NCBI GenBank assembly: GCA_025353305.1
Contig: JANXQX010000006.1
Span: forward strand, 1 to 37,022
DNA length: 37,022 nucleotides
Direction of reading: 5' to 3'
Source: Holophagaceae bacterium
GTDB taxonomy: Bacteria; Acidobacteriota; Holophagae; Holophagales; Holophagaceae
Part shown: positions 9,595-16,804 of the stretch, one piece after another
Layout: each line of letters starts with the position of its first letter
Position numbering within the stretch: position 1 is the first letter of the stretch
Made by a program: the position numbers and the translations under genes
The notes under the pieces: generated by a model
Told to the model about the DNA's origin: nothing
Seen by the model: the letters and a program-made list of their open reading frames with translations, nothing else
Databases searched by the model: none

Positions 9595-10121
9595 GACACC
9601 AGCCGCAAGCGTGTGTATCGGGCCCTAACGCGGTCGAGATCATCTTTGTTGATGGCGGACCAGAGGCGGTGGTCCCCGACTTGGTAGTAGTCGTCCACCT
9701 CACGCACGACCCTGGCACCGAGGGCGTTGTGGACACTCCGGGCATCCCGGTTGTCCGGCTCCACGAGAAAGCGGCACTCAGCCATGTCCTCCTGGAAGAG
9801 CTTGCCCAGCATGGCGCGGATCAGCAGGTAGTTGACCTTGCCCTTCTGGTACTCGGGATGCACCGCGAGCGTGGCGCAGTAGGCCACCTTCCCGTTGGGA
9901 AAGTTCAGCACATACCCCACGGGCCGCTCGCCAACCAGCGCGATGAAGCACCATTCCGGGTAGAGCTCTGTGCAAAGCCGCAAGTAGTGGGGGCAAAGCT
10001 GACCAGTGGCATCCCCGCCCCAGATCTCGGCCTCCATGCGTCGCAGATGCCAGAAGTCATCGCTCTCTAAGGGACGAACGAGGTAGTGGGGTGATTGGAT
10101 TTCGAGGGGAGCTGGGACCAT
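9591..10121 (-). CDS. GNAT family N-acetyltransferase
   Basis: A 176-residue GNAT-fold protein that likely transfers an acyl group from CoA to an amine. The acetyl-CoA motif A is visible as L-A-V-H-P-E-Y-Q-K-G-K-V (residues about 90-101); the usual second glycine of the Q/R-x-x-G-x-G/A pyrophosphate loop is valine here. A late N-A-L-G-A stretch near 131 matches the family's motif B region. The ATG has AGAGGTG seven bases upstream. It is the first gene of a run with the acyltransferase and ureohydrolase. The substrate is unknown. Confidence 0.82.
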   Translation of the reverse strand: MVPAPLEIQSPHYLVRPLESDDFWHLRRMEAEIWGGDATGQLCPHYLRLCTELYPEWCFIALVGERPVGYVLNFPNGKVAYCATLAVHPEYQKGKVNYLLIRAMLGKLFQEDMAECRFLVEPDNRDARSVHNALGARVVREVDDYYQVGDHRLWSAINKDDLDRVRARYTRLRLVS

Positions 10122-10216
10122 GGGTGCACCTCTTGGCTCCCAGCATCGAATGTGCCTGTGAAAGCATCGTGTCCTCTGTGTTGCTTGTGCGCAGATTTTT
10201 TGGAACAGGTGTGTGA

Positions 10217-10741
10217 CTATGCGAGCCCGTGCTCCCGGTAAAGCATCGCGTAGCTTCGGGGCTCGATGTGGGATGCATCCAGGCCAAGATGGTCCATGGC
10301 AAGGCTGATGGATAATGGATCGCCTTCCAGTTCCAGGTAGCTGCCAAAGGGCGTTTCATCGAGACAGGCCTCGAGCCCGTCCCGCCTGAAGGTCGCCCGG
10401 TGCTTCGTTATCTGCAGAACGGGCAAATACCCGAGGGCTCTGAGAATACCTTCCATGGCTTCATGATCCGCGATCACCGTCTGGATCTCCGCACGGATCT
10501 TGAGCTTTGGGTCTGGCTGCTGGGGGCCCTTCCAGGTGAGCAGGGACTTGCCGGCGTAGCGGCGTAGGCGCAGGGCGCTGCCTTCGGTGAACAACTCCCC
10601 ATCATGGTCCCAAAGGGTGCTGTCCTCGTCCTGCATGGGTTCGACCGGCGTGAAACTCAGGGCCGCCAGCAGGGGGAGCAAAGCTTCCGAAGATGGAATG
10701 CGGAGTTTTACCTCGGTTTCTATCGGGATGCTTTGTGCCAT
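10217..10741 (-). CDS. CYTH domain protein (class IV adenylate cyclase/triphosphatase type)
   Basis: A 174-residue protein of the CYTH superfamily, whose members hydrolyse triphosphates or make cAMP inside an eight-strand tunnel. The defining E-x-E-x-K motif is at the N-terminus (E8, E10, K12). Other tunnel charges follow: R-L-R-R-Y near 58-62, T-W-K near 69-71, K-H-R-A-T-F-R near 113-119 and a late E-L-E-G-D. Length fits the CyaB group. Whether it makes cAMP or cleaves thiamine triphosphate or polyphosphate cannot be decided here. It is divergent from the next gene with only 18 bp between starts. Confidence 0.87.
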   Translation of the reverse strand: MAQSIPIETEVKLRIPSSEALLPLLAALSFTPVEPMQDEDSTLWDHDGELFTEGSALRLRRYAGKSLLTWKGPQQPDPKLKIRAEIQTVIADHEAMEGILRALGYLPVLQITKHRATFRRDGLEACLDETPFGSYLELEGDPLSISLAMDHLGLDASHIEPRSYAMLYREHGLA

Positions 10742-10759
10742 CCCGTTAATCTGTCATCG

Positions 10760-12070
10760 GTGCCACAGAAACGCTACCTCATAGCCACGCTTTTTATCGC
10801 CGGCATGCTTTTGCTGGTGGCGGTGGTGCAGGCGTTCAAACCGCCGCGGCAAGGCGGCGTGGTTCCTGATGCGGCGGTGCTCAACTTGAATCTGGATAGT
10901 TTTGAGACCATTGCGGACCTCCGCCTCGAGGATGGCTGGGCTCCACGTTTCACGAGTGCCCTGGACCCGGATCAATTGGAATCATGGCCACCGGAGGGTG
11001 GATTCGGAACCATGTGGGAACCGGCCTCCGCTTTCATGTCCGATCAGGCTTTGGCGCTCAATGGGCCGGGTGGGCGTAGCGAAGTTGCGTTATGGCGCGG
11101 CCTGGAATGGCGTCATTACCGGTTTGATGCGCCCCTGGTCTCGGCCCGGCTGGGTCCCGGCAGGCACAACCGGTTGCTGGTGACGCTCAATCTTGGCCGT
11201 GGACACTTCCAGACCAAGCTCCTGGAGGTGCCTGAAGGGCGTGTGCTTTGGGCTGTGGACAGTGGTCCCTGGAGCCGTTTCAGCTGGGATGGAAAGGCGG
11301 TGCTGATGGGTTTGATGGATCCTACCCAAGCCGCCACCCGCCTGTTGCTCACCGTCTTGCCCGTGGAGGGAGACTGGCCTGATTCCACCCTCGCTCCCTG
11401 GAACGAGGAGGGCATGCCCGGAGCTCCGCGTGGATTCGCAGTGCGCCTTGAGCAACTGTGGGATGACGGCAAGGATCTGCCGGGTTCGAAACTGCTCCTC
11501 CCCTGGTATCCCGGCAGCAAGCTTTGGATACCTGGGTGGGACCGTCTTTGGGTTTCTTCCGAAGGTGTTTGGACCCTCTGGAGGTTGAGGAAAGGCCTTT
11601 GGCGCCGAGAGGCCAGCGGGCCGGGGGTATTGTCGGCTCAGCCACCCTGGCGGATGGGCCTCGTCGCTTCTTCCCCCGAAGGCGCTCTGCGATCCCTCAG
11701 TCAAACGGGTGGCGCGGAATGGGAGGCTGTCCCGGCGGAGCTAGAGCCTTGGCCAGCCTACGATGCCGCCTGGCTATGGCGTAAAGATGCATCCCAAGGG
11801 GCTCTGACCGCCTGGGATCTGCGCTGGCATGATGGCGAATCACCGCTTCCCAAAGAGCGGCAACGGGGTTCCTTGACGAGTGCCTACCGGGCCGAATGGC
11901 GGGCCGCTTCGAATTTACGGGCCTCGGTTCGGGATTGGCTCCCCAATGGACCCCAGGTGGCGCTGCGGGAACTGAACGGGGTGGCCTGGGTCTGGGTGGG
12001 AGATCGTGTTCTGCTGGTTCGCCTGGTGAATACAGAACGCTTGCGGAAGCTAAAAGGCGCCGCAGAATGA
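10760..12070 (+). CDS. Uncharacterised membrane-anchored protein
   Basis: I do not recognise this 436-residue protein. The GTG at 10760 is chosen because it gives a short basic start and a complete membrane segment (about residues 6-25); the frame extends further upstream, but only as the antisense of the CYTH gene. An ATG at 10805 would cut the membrane span. After the anchor the chain is rich in tryptophan, glycine, leucine and proline, without tandem repeats, and probably lies in the periplasm. A beta-rich fold is a guess. It precedes the receiver gene by 86 bp. Confidence 0.75.
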   Translation: MPQKRYLIATLFIAGMLLLVAVVQAFKPPRQGGVVPDAAVLNLNLDSFETIADLRLEDGWAPRFTSALDPDQLESWPPEGGFGTMWEPASAFMSDQALALNGPGGRSEVALWRGLEWRHYRFDAPLVSARLGPGRHNRLLVTLNLGRGHFQTKLLEVPEGRVLWAVDSGPWSRFSWDGKAVLMGLMDPTQAATRLLLTVLPVEGDWPDSTLAPWNEEGMPGAPRGFAVRLEQLWDDGKDLPGSKLLLPWYPGSKLWIPGWDRLWVSSEGVWTLWRLRKGLWRREASGPGVLSAQPPWRMGLVASSPEGALRSLSQTGGAEWEAVPAELEPWPAYDAAWLWRKDASQGALTAWDLRWHDGESPLPKERQRGSLTSAYRAEWRAASNLRASVRDWLPNGPQVALRELNGVAWVWVGDRVLLVRLVNTERLRKLKGAAE

Positions 12071-12156
12071 AACACGCTCTAATTCATTCGCAGACTTCCC
12101 CTTGATTCTGGTAGCTTGATCGCAGTAACTCATGTAGTGACCCGCCCGAGGGAACC

Positions 12157-13662
12157 ATGCCCCGCCTTCTCCTTGTGGACGACAACCCCAGTATTCACAA
12201 GATTGCAGAAACGCTTCTCGGCTCGAGCTCCATCGAGTTGTTTTGCGTGGCCTCCGCCAGTGAAGCGCTGATGATGCTGGATTCTGGCGAACGTTTTGAC
12301 GTGGCATTGCTGGACACTGCGATGCCCGGCATGGATGGCTGGGAATTGCTTGCACAAATGCGCAAGCACCCGGATTCCGCCTTCATTCCTATCGCGATGA
12401 TGGCGGGTGTGTTGGATACGGTGGATCCGGAAAAGCTCAAGCACGCGCCCATTCAAGGCTTCATTAAAAAACCCATCGAGTTGCGTGAACTGGCGGAACG
12501 GGTTCAGCAGCTTCTTGCTACGCCTGTGACCCTTGCAGAAAATGAGGGGACCGATGAGGGCCCCACTGTTCTCTCCCCTTTCGCCACAGTGCCAGGTACA
12601 AAATTCACGAGTCTGCCTGAGTTCAGAGGCGTGGTTGACGGTCCCCCGCCCGAAGAAATCCGGCCAAGGGGAATGGCATTTGTCGATGAAACGAATCAGA
12701 GGAATGACCAGGAAGATCTGCTGCTCCTGACGCCAGAGGATTTCTGGTTCGAAGAAGCCCCGGTCGAACCTGGATCTCCCGATTCCCTTCTAGCCCAGGC
12801 TACGGCAGAGGCCATGGCCAAGGCCGAACTCGAACCTCCGGTGCATTTAATGGCTCCGGTCGACTCGACTTTGGACCTGGAGGAGCTGGATCTGGAGGCG
12901 CTTAAGGATCTGCCGAACGAAGAGCCTCTAACACTGCTGGAAGTTGCTGCTCTCCCTGAAGCCTCCCATGCACAGCGGTCCGAGGAACCCCTCGAAGACC
13001 ACTTCGTGGAGACCGCTGAACTTCCTGCCACCAAGGCTGAGTCTGTTCTCGCTACCGAAGCATCGGTCCTCACGGACGAACTGCCTGAGGAAGAGACGCT
13101 AGCCATCCCCGGTCTTGCCATCGACGATCAACCCCTTTCCACCCACGAACCGATCGCAGCTGGATTCCCCGCGCATGAATTTCTCACCGAAGACATTCCT
13201 GCGCATGCCTTGTCAGATCTTGGAGAAGCACCGGATTTTGAAGCTTTCACACCAGAGATCGTTCATACCGAAGGCCCCGCCTCCCCCATGTTCGAGGAAG
13301 CCGCAACGCACGCTGAACCCAAGGAAAACGGGGCATTCCCCTCCGCTGCCGCTTATGCCTTGCCAGTCGCTGCGGTGGTTCTGCCGGCTGTCTTGGCGTT
13401 GCGTGGTGCCGCAGAGTCAACAGAACCCCCGGTGCCATCAACTCCCGCAGCACCCATTCCCGGTTCTCCGCTGAATCCCCCTGCCGTCGCATCAGGCGAG
13501 GAAGCCCCGCGTGACGCGGCGGCTCTGGCCCAAGTCCTTATGTCCGACCCGGCTCTGATGGATGCCTTGGCCAGGGCCGTGGTGGCCAGGCTGGGTGATC
13601 AGGCCCTTCGTGAGATAGCATGGGAGTTGATGCCGGAATTGGCTGAGAAATTGCCACGATAG
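12157..13662 (+). CDS. Receiver-domain protein with long acidic linker
   Basis: A 501-residue protein with an N-terminal CheY-like receiver domain (1-120): acidic pair D8/D9, phosphoacceptor D53, and the K-K-P near 104-106. The position normally held by the switch Thr/Ser after strand 4 appears to be alanine (A83), which could change signalling. Residues about 125-430 are low-complexity, rich in Glu, Ala, Pro and Leu. A hydrophobic Ala/Val stretch at about 395-410 may be a membrane span. The C-terminus (about 450-501) is a conserved-looking helical module (L-R-E-I-A-W-E-L-M-P-E-L-A-E). No DNA-binding or enzymatic output domain is visible. SD GAGGG is before the ATG, and a weak promoter (TTGATT at 12102, GTAACT at 12125) lies upstream. 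Confidence 0.87.
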   Translation: MPRLLLVDDNPSIHKIAETLLGSSSIELFCVASASEALMMLDSGERFDVALLDTAMPGMDGWELLAQMRKHPDSAFIPIAMMAGVLDTVDPEKLKHAPIQGFIKKPIELRELAERVQQLLATPVTLAENEGTDEGPTVLSPFATVPGTKFTSLPEFRGVVDGPPPEEIRPRGMAFVDETNQRNDQEDLLLLTPEDFWFEEAPVEPGSPDSLLAQATAEAMAKAELEPPVHLMAPVDSTLDLEELDLEALKDLPNEEPLTLLEVAALPEASHAQRSEEPLEDHFVETAELPATKAESVLATEASVLTDELPEEETLAIPGLAIDDQPLSTHEPIAAGFPAHEFLTEDIPAHALSDLGEAPDFEAFTPEIVHTEGPASPMFEEAATHAEPKENGAFPSAAAYALPVAAVVLPAVLALRGAAESTEPPVPSTPAAPIPGSPLNPPAVASGEEAPRDAAALAQVLMSDPALMDALARAVVARLGDQALREIAWELMPELAEKLPR

Positions 13663-13740
13663 CTTAATTCTTGGCAATCATCTTTCCCGCTTCCGGAACC
13701 GATCCCGGGTTCACGTCAATTTCGCCCATAGGCCCCTTGA

Positions 13741-14382
13741 ATGATCACTGGCTACAATACCGACGTCCGGCACGGCAATCGGATCTACCACGCCCAGACC
13801 GAGGATAAGGGGTTCTCCAATCCGAAGATTGAAACGCTCATCTATGTGGGTGGCGAAATTCTGGATAGCTACCGATCTTCCTACGAAGATCTGCTGGCCA
13901 ATCCCCCGGTCTCCGATGCAGCCATTCAAATCAGGATGGATGAGCAGCACAAGGCCATCATCCGGGACATCAAGAATGGCAAATACGACAGCACACCGCC
14001 TGATATGCAAGAGCAGCAGGTATTCAACGAGCGCAGCCTGGATCAGGCCATCTTGGAATTCCTGCAGCACGAGGGCGAGGTGGACACGCTGGAACTGGTG
14101 CTTGAAAAACCCTTGGCGCCGATCTTTGGCAAGCTTTTCAGCGTTCAGATGCGTGCCCGTCTGACCAATAGCCAGAATCCGGTCCGAGGCGCCGATGTGG
14201 CCATCCGCTTGATCTCAAGCCTGAAAAAGGCCGCGCCCCTGCTCAATGGCAAGACCGATGAAGAGGGTGTCTTCCACGGCCAGGTGGAACTTCCCCCCAG
14301 CCAGCCCGGGCATTGCGCGATCGTGGTGAGCTGTGCCTCGGAATATGGAAATGATGAGTTGAAGGCTTTGGTCGGCTCCTGA
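13741..14382 (+). CDS. Conserved protein of unknown function, two-part
   Basis: A 213-residue soluble protein without signal peptide. The N-terminal part (1-50) has Y-N-T-D-V-R, H-A-Q-T-E-D-K-G and a Y-V-G-G-E-I-L-D-S-Y stretch; I recall similar N-terminal modules in acidobacterial and myxobacterial proteins of unknown role, but cannot check this. The C-terminal part (about 125-210) looks like an Ig-like or carboxypeptidase-regulatory beta domain: A-R-L-T-N, a D-V-A-I-R-L strand, then a G-K-T-D-E-E-G-V-F turn. It lies 78 bp after the receiver gene and may be its partner. No function is assigned. Confidence 0.78.
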   Translation: MITGYNTDVRHGNRIYHAQTEDKGFSNPKIETLIYVGGEILDSYRSSYEDLLANPPVSDAAIQIRMDEQHKAIIRDIKNGKYDSTPPDMQEQQVFNERSLDQAILEFLQHEGEVDTLELVLEKPLAPIFGKLFSVQMRARLTNSQNPVRGADVAIRLISSLKKAAPLLNGKTDEEGVFHGQVELPPSQPGHCAIVVSCASEYGNDELKALVGS

Positions 14383-14441
14383 TCTGCCTCGGGGCGTCTG
14401 GATAGCTGCCGCAGTGGGGCATTTCTTTGTCAAAATAAAAT

Positions 14442-14488
14442 CCTCGACCAATTATGTCCATATTATAATCTAGACGTAATTGACGAGG
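14442..14488. promoter_or_regulatory. Imperfect 47-bp palindrome over the promoter of the CarH-like gene
   Basis: Left arm CCTCGACCAATTATGTC (14442-14458) matches the reverse complement of the right arm GACGTAATTGACGAGG (14473-14488) apart from one extra base and three mismatches. The 14-bp centre holds TATAAT (14464-14469), a perfect -10 hexamer, and the opposite strand has another at 14462-14467. The expected -35 position (14441-14446) is not consensus. The right arm runs into the GAGGAG ribosome site of the gene. The layout suggests an autoregulatory operator; binding by the encoded protein is inference. Confidence 0.75.
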
Positions 14489-14496
14489 AGGCACCG

Positions 14497-15354
14497 ATGA
14501 CCGCAGGCACCGAGTTGCTCAGCATTGGAGACATCTGTTCTGAGACAGGCTTATCCCCGGATGTGGTTCGCGTGTGGGAGCGCCGGTACGGCTTTCCCAT
14601 GCCGGTGCGCCTGCCATCGGGGCACCGTCGCTATCACGTCAGCGATCTCAACCGATTGCGGTTGATTGCCGAGGCCGTCGCCGATGGCCATCGCCCGGCT
14701 CTGGCGGTGAAGGCGGATGAAGCCTCGCTGCGCAAACTGCTGGTCCGTGGGCAATCAAATGCCTGGTCGCCGGTTGTAGATCCACTGATCAAGGCCGTGA
14801 TGGAGATGGACAGTGCGCAGATTCGTACCCTGCTCCAGAAAGCGTTCTCCCAGTATCCCTTGAAGGATTTTCTGGGGCACGTAGTAGACCCCCTTCTGGA
14901 GTGGGTCGGATTCGCCTGGGCGGAGGGTTCTCTCGGCATTCACCAGGAACATCTGGTCACCGAAATTCTGGAGGATTTTCTGCGGCAGATGCGCCTGGCG
15001 CTTCCGGTGCAACCCAGCAAGGGATCCGTTCTGCTGGCCACGTTGCCAGGTGAACGGCATCGCTTGGGGCTTTTGATGGCGGCTCTGCTTTATGCGTCCA
15101 AGGGCGTGAGAGTGGAGTTGCTGGGCATTGATCTGCCGGTGGCGAGCATCGCGAACGCTGCTAGGACCTTGCACGTGGACAGGGTGGCCGTGAGTCTCTC
15201 CATCCAGAGTTCGGGTGAACTCACAAGACGCCTGCTGATGGATCTGCTGGAACGCCTCCCTCCAAATTGTCGCCTGCTCATCGGCGGCCAGGGCGCGGCC
15301 AGAACCCGCAAAGTGGAAGGCGTGGAACGCATGACCGGAATCGGGGACATTTGA
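14497..15354 (+). CDS. MerR-type regulator with B12-binding domain, CarH/LitR-like
   Basis: A 285-residue protein, the same size as typical CarH. Residues 8-76 form a MerR winged helix (V-R-V-W-E-R-R-Y-G-F, then G-H-R-R-Y). Residues about 90-170 form a helical cap with W141 and E151-H152, fitting the W-x9-E-H motif that caps the adenosyl group in CarH. The Rossmann-type cobalamin domain follows (177-280) with H188 in P-G-E-R-H-R-L-G, the lower cobalt ligand motif, and I-G-G-Q-G-A at 262-267. In CarH, B12 in the dark holds a DNA-bound tetramer and light breaks it. All key residues are present, so light sensing is plausible but unproven. A strong SD (GAGGAGG) precedes the ATG. Downstream genes may be targets. 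Confidence 0.9.
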   Translation: MTAGTELLSIGDICSETGLSPDVVRVWERRYGFPMPVRLPSGHRRYHVSDLNRLRLIAEAVADGHRPALAVKADEASLRKLLVRGQSNAWSPVVDPLIKAVMEMDSAQIRTLLQKAFSQYPLKDFLGHVVDPLLEWVGFAWAEGSLGIHQEHLVTEILEDFLRQMRLALPVQPSKGSVLLATLPGERHRLGLLMAALLYASKGVRVELLGIDLPVASIANAARTLHVDRVAVSLSIQSSGELTRRLLMDLLERLPPNCRLLIGGQGAARTRKVEGVERMTGIGDI

Positions 15355-15377
15355 ACGAAAATGATGATGGAGGTCTC

Positions 15378-15647
15378 ATGACGCGATCATTATTCTGGTC
15401 CACTTTTGTGACGGTTTTCCTGGCGGAACTGGGTGATAAAACCCAGCTTGCCGCCATGACCGCCACCGTCAGGAGTGGCGCGATGCTTACGGTGTTCCTG
15501 GCGGCCAGTGCGGCCCTGATTGTCGCCACGGCCATCGGAGTATCCGTGGGCGAGGCCCTGTTTCGCGTGGTGCCTGAACACTTGATTCGCTATATCGCAG
15601 GCGGGGCGTTCATCGCCGTAGGGATCTGGGTCGTGGTGAAGGGGTGA
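15378..15647 (+). CDS. Half-size GDT1/TMEM165 (UPF0016) family transporter
   Basis: An 89-residue membrane protein with three hydrophobic segments and one copy of the family signature E-L-G-D-K-T-Q (17-23). Full-length members carry two copies and act as Mn2+ (or Ca2+)/H+ exchangers; single-copy forms presumably dimerise. The ATG at 15378 has GGAGG five bases upstream; the frame is open further upstream but inside the regulator gene. The stop overlaps the start of the DCC-family gene. It lies 23 bp after the CarH-like gene, so it is likely in the same transcript. No second half-size paralogue is in the window. Confidence 0.88.
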   Translation: MTRSLFWSTFVTVFLAELGDKTQLAAMTATVRSGAMLTVFLAASAALIVATAIGVSVGEALFRVVPEHLIRYIAGGAFIAVGIWVVVKG

Positions 15648-16054
15648 ATGAGGGGGACGAACTTTTTTATGACGGAGGCTGTGGCCTTTGCCATCGGACT
15701 GTGAGCTTCATTCTCAAGCGTGGGGAGAAAGGCGGAGTTTTCCGTTTTGCACCGTTGGGTGGTGAAACATTTCAACACAGGTTGACCTCTGAACAACGCG
15801 CGGGTTTGCCCGACAGCGTGGTCATCCTCACAACTTCGGGAGCTGTCCTGGTGCGATCCCGGGCCGCATTGCACATTCTCCATGCTCTTGGCGGCGGATG
15901 GCGCCTGCTTGGATGGGTGGGACAAGTACTGCCGATGTTCCTTGCAGATGCCTGCTACGACTTCATTGCTCACTTCCGAAGCCAGCTCTTCGCGAAGCCA
16001 ACAGAGGTCTGTCCGATGGTAAGCCAAGAGCAACGAAAACGATTTGACGCCTAG
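15644..16054 (+). CDS. DCC-family (DUF393) thiol-disulfide oxidoreductase-like protein
   Basis: A 136-residue protein with the family motif D-G-G-C-G-L-C at its N-terminus (D10, C13, C16), a thioredoxin-like redox motif of unproven function. The GTG start overlaps the GDT1-type stop by four bases, so the pair is translationally coupled. DCC proteins are sometimes found near photolyase genes in light-response loci, a point from general knowledge that agrees with the CarH-like neighbour, though no photolyase is present. Its stop overlaps the stop of rsmE on the other strand in a shared CTAG. Confidence 0.88.
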   Translation: MNEGDELFYDGGCGLCHRTVSFILKRGEKGGVFRFAPLGGETFQHRLTSEQRAGLPDSVVILTTSGAVLVRSRAALHILHALGGGWRLLGWVGQVLPMFLADACYDFIAHFRSQLFAKPTEVCPMVSQEQRKRFDA

Positions 16055-16776
16055 GCGCCCCAACGATTCAACTGGAATTGAATGGCGCCCACCATCGCGA
16101 TGGGGGCGGTGACGGCGCGCAGGATGCCGTGCCCCAGCCAGACGGGCTCCCAACCGGAGTCCCGGAGAGCTATAAATTCTTCATCGGCAATCCCGCCCTC
16201 GGGGCCGCACGTGAATGCCAGGGCTTCCATGCGCAAAGCCGGATTCGCTATGCCTGCGCAGTTCTCATAGGCGACCCAGCGCTGGGGGGTTTTCCAGTCC
16301 AGCAGGGCATCGAAAGGCTGTACTGGGAACAATTCTGGAATATGGTTCCGATGGCTTTGTTCTACGGCAGAAGCGATGATCCGGGTCCATCGTTCAGTTT
16401 TGGATAGCGATCGGCGGGCATCGAATTCGCTTCGAGAGTAGATGATGGGATGGATATGCGTCACACCCAGTTCCACCAGCGGAGGCAGCCAATCCTCCCA
16501 GGTTGCAAGGTGGGAGGTAATGGGAAGGCAGGCATGTATGGCAATGGGCGCCTCGCGCACCTCATACAAGCGCGCTATGAGCCGGGCATGGGCCGCGTCA
16601 CGGGTGATTCCTGTCAGATCCGCCTGCCAGGGGCCATCTTCCGTCAACAGCTCTAGAGCCTCACCGGCCTTGAGTCGCAGGGCATGAAGATGCCGTGCCT
16701 GCTCAGGGCTTAGCGCGACCACTCGGCCTTCATGATAGGGACCCGGTGAGGGAACGATCAACCGCGGCAAGCTCAT
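16051..16776 (-). CDS. rsmE: 16S rRNA m3U1498 methyltransferase RsmE
   Basis: A 241-residue SPOUT-class enzyme that methylates U1498 of 16S rRNA using SAM. The N-terminal PUA-like part (1-70) has R-H-L-H-A-L-R-L. The knotted C-terminal domain has the C-G-P-E-G-G-I-A-D-E-E-F loop (near 189-200) and the final loop L-G-H-G-I-L-R-A-V-T-A. In most RsmE proteins that loop reads L-G-x-R-x-L-R-x-E-T-A, so an Arg and a Glu are replaced by Gly and Val here. The fold is clearly intact and length is normal. The start is 28 bp from the divergent terC gene. Confidence 0.9.
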   Translation of the reverse strand: MSLPRLIVPSPGPYHEGRVVALSPEQARHLHALRLKAGEALELLTEDGPWQADLTGITRDAAHARLIARLYEVREAPIAIHACLPITSHLATWEDWLPPLVELGVTHIHPIIYSRSEFDARRSLSKTERWTRIIASAVEQSHRNHIPELFPVQPFDALLDWKTPQRWVAYENCAGIANPALRMEALAFTCGPEGGIADEEFIALRDSGWEPVWLGHGILRAVTAPIAMVGAIQFQLNRWGA

Positions 16777-16804
16777 ACCCCATTCTCACGGCCTGTAGAC
16801 TGGA

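Noticed and set aside
16777..16804. yybP-ykoY manganese riboswitch before the TerC gene.
   Set aside because: The gap is only 28 bp, far too short for the aptamer.
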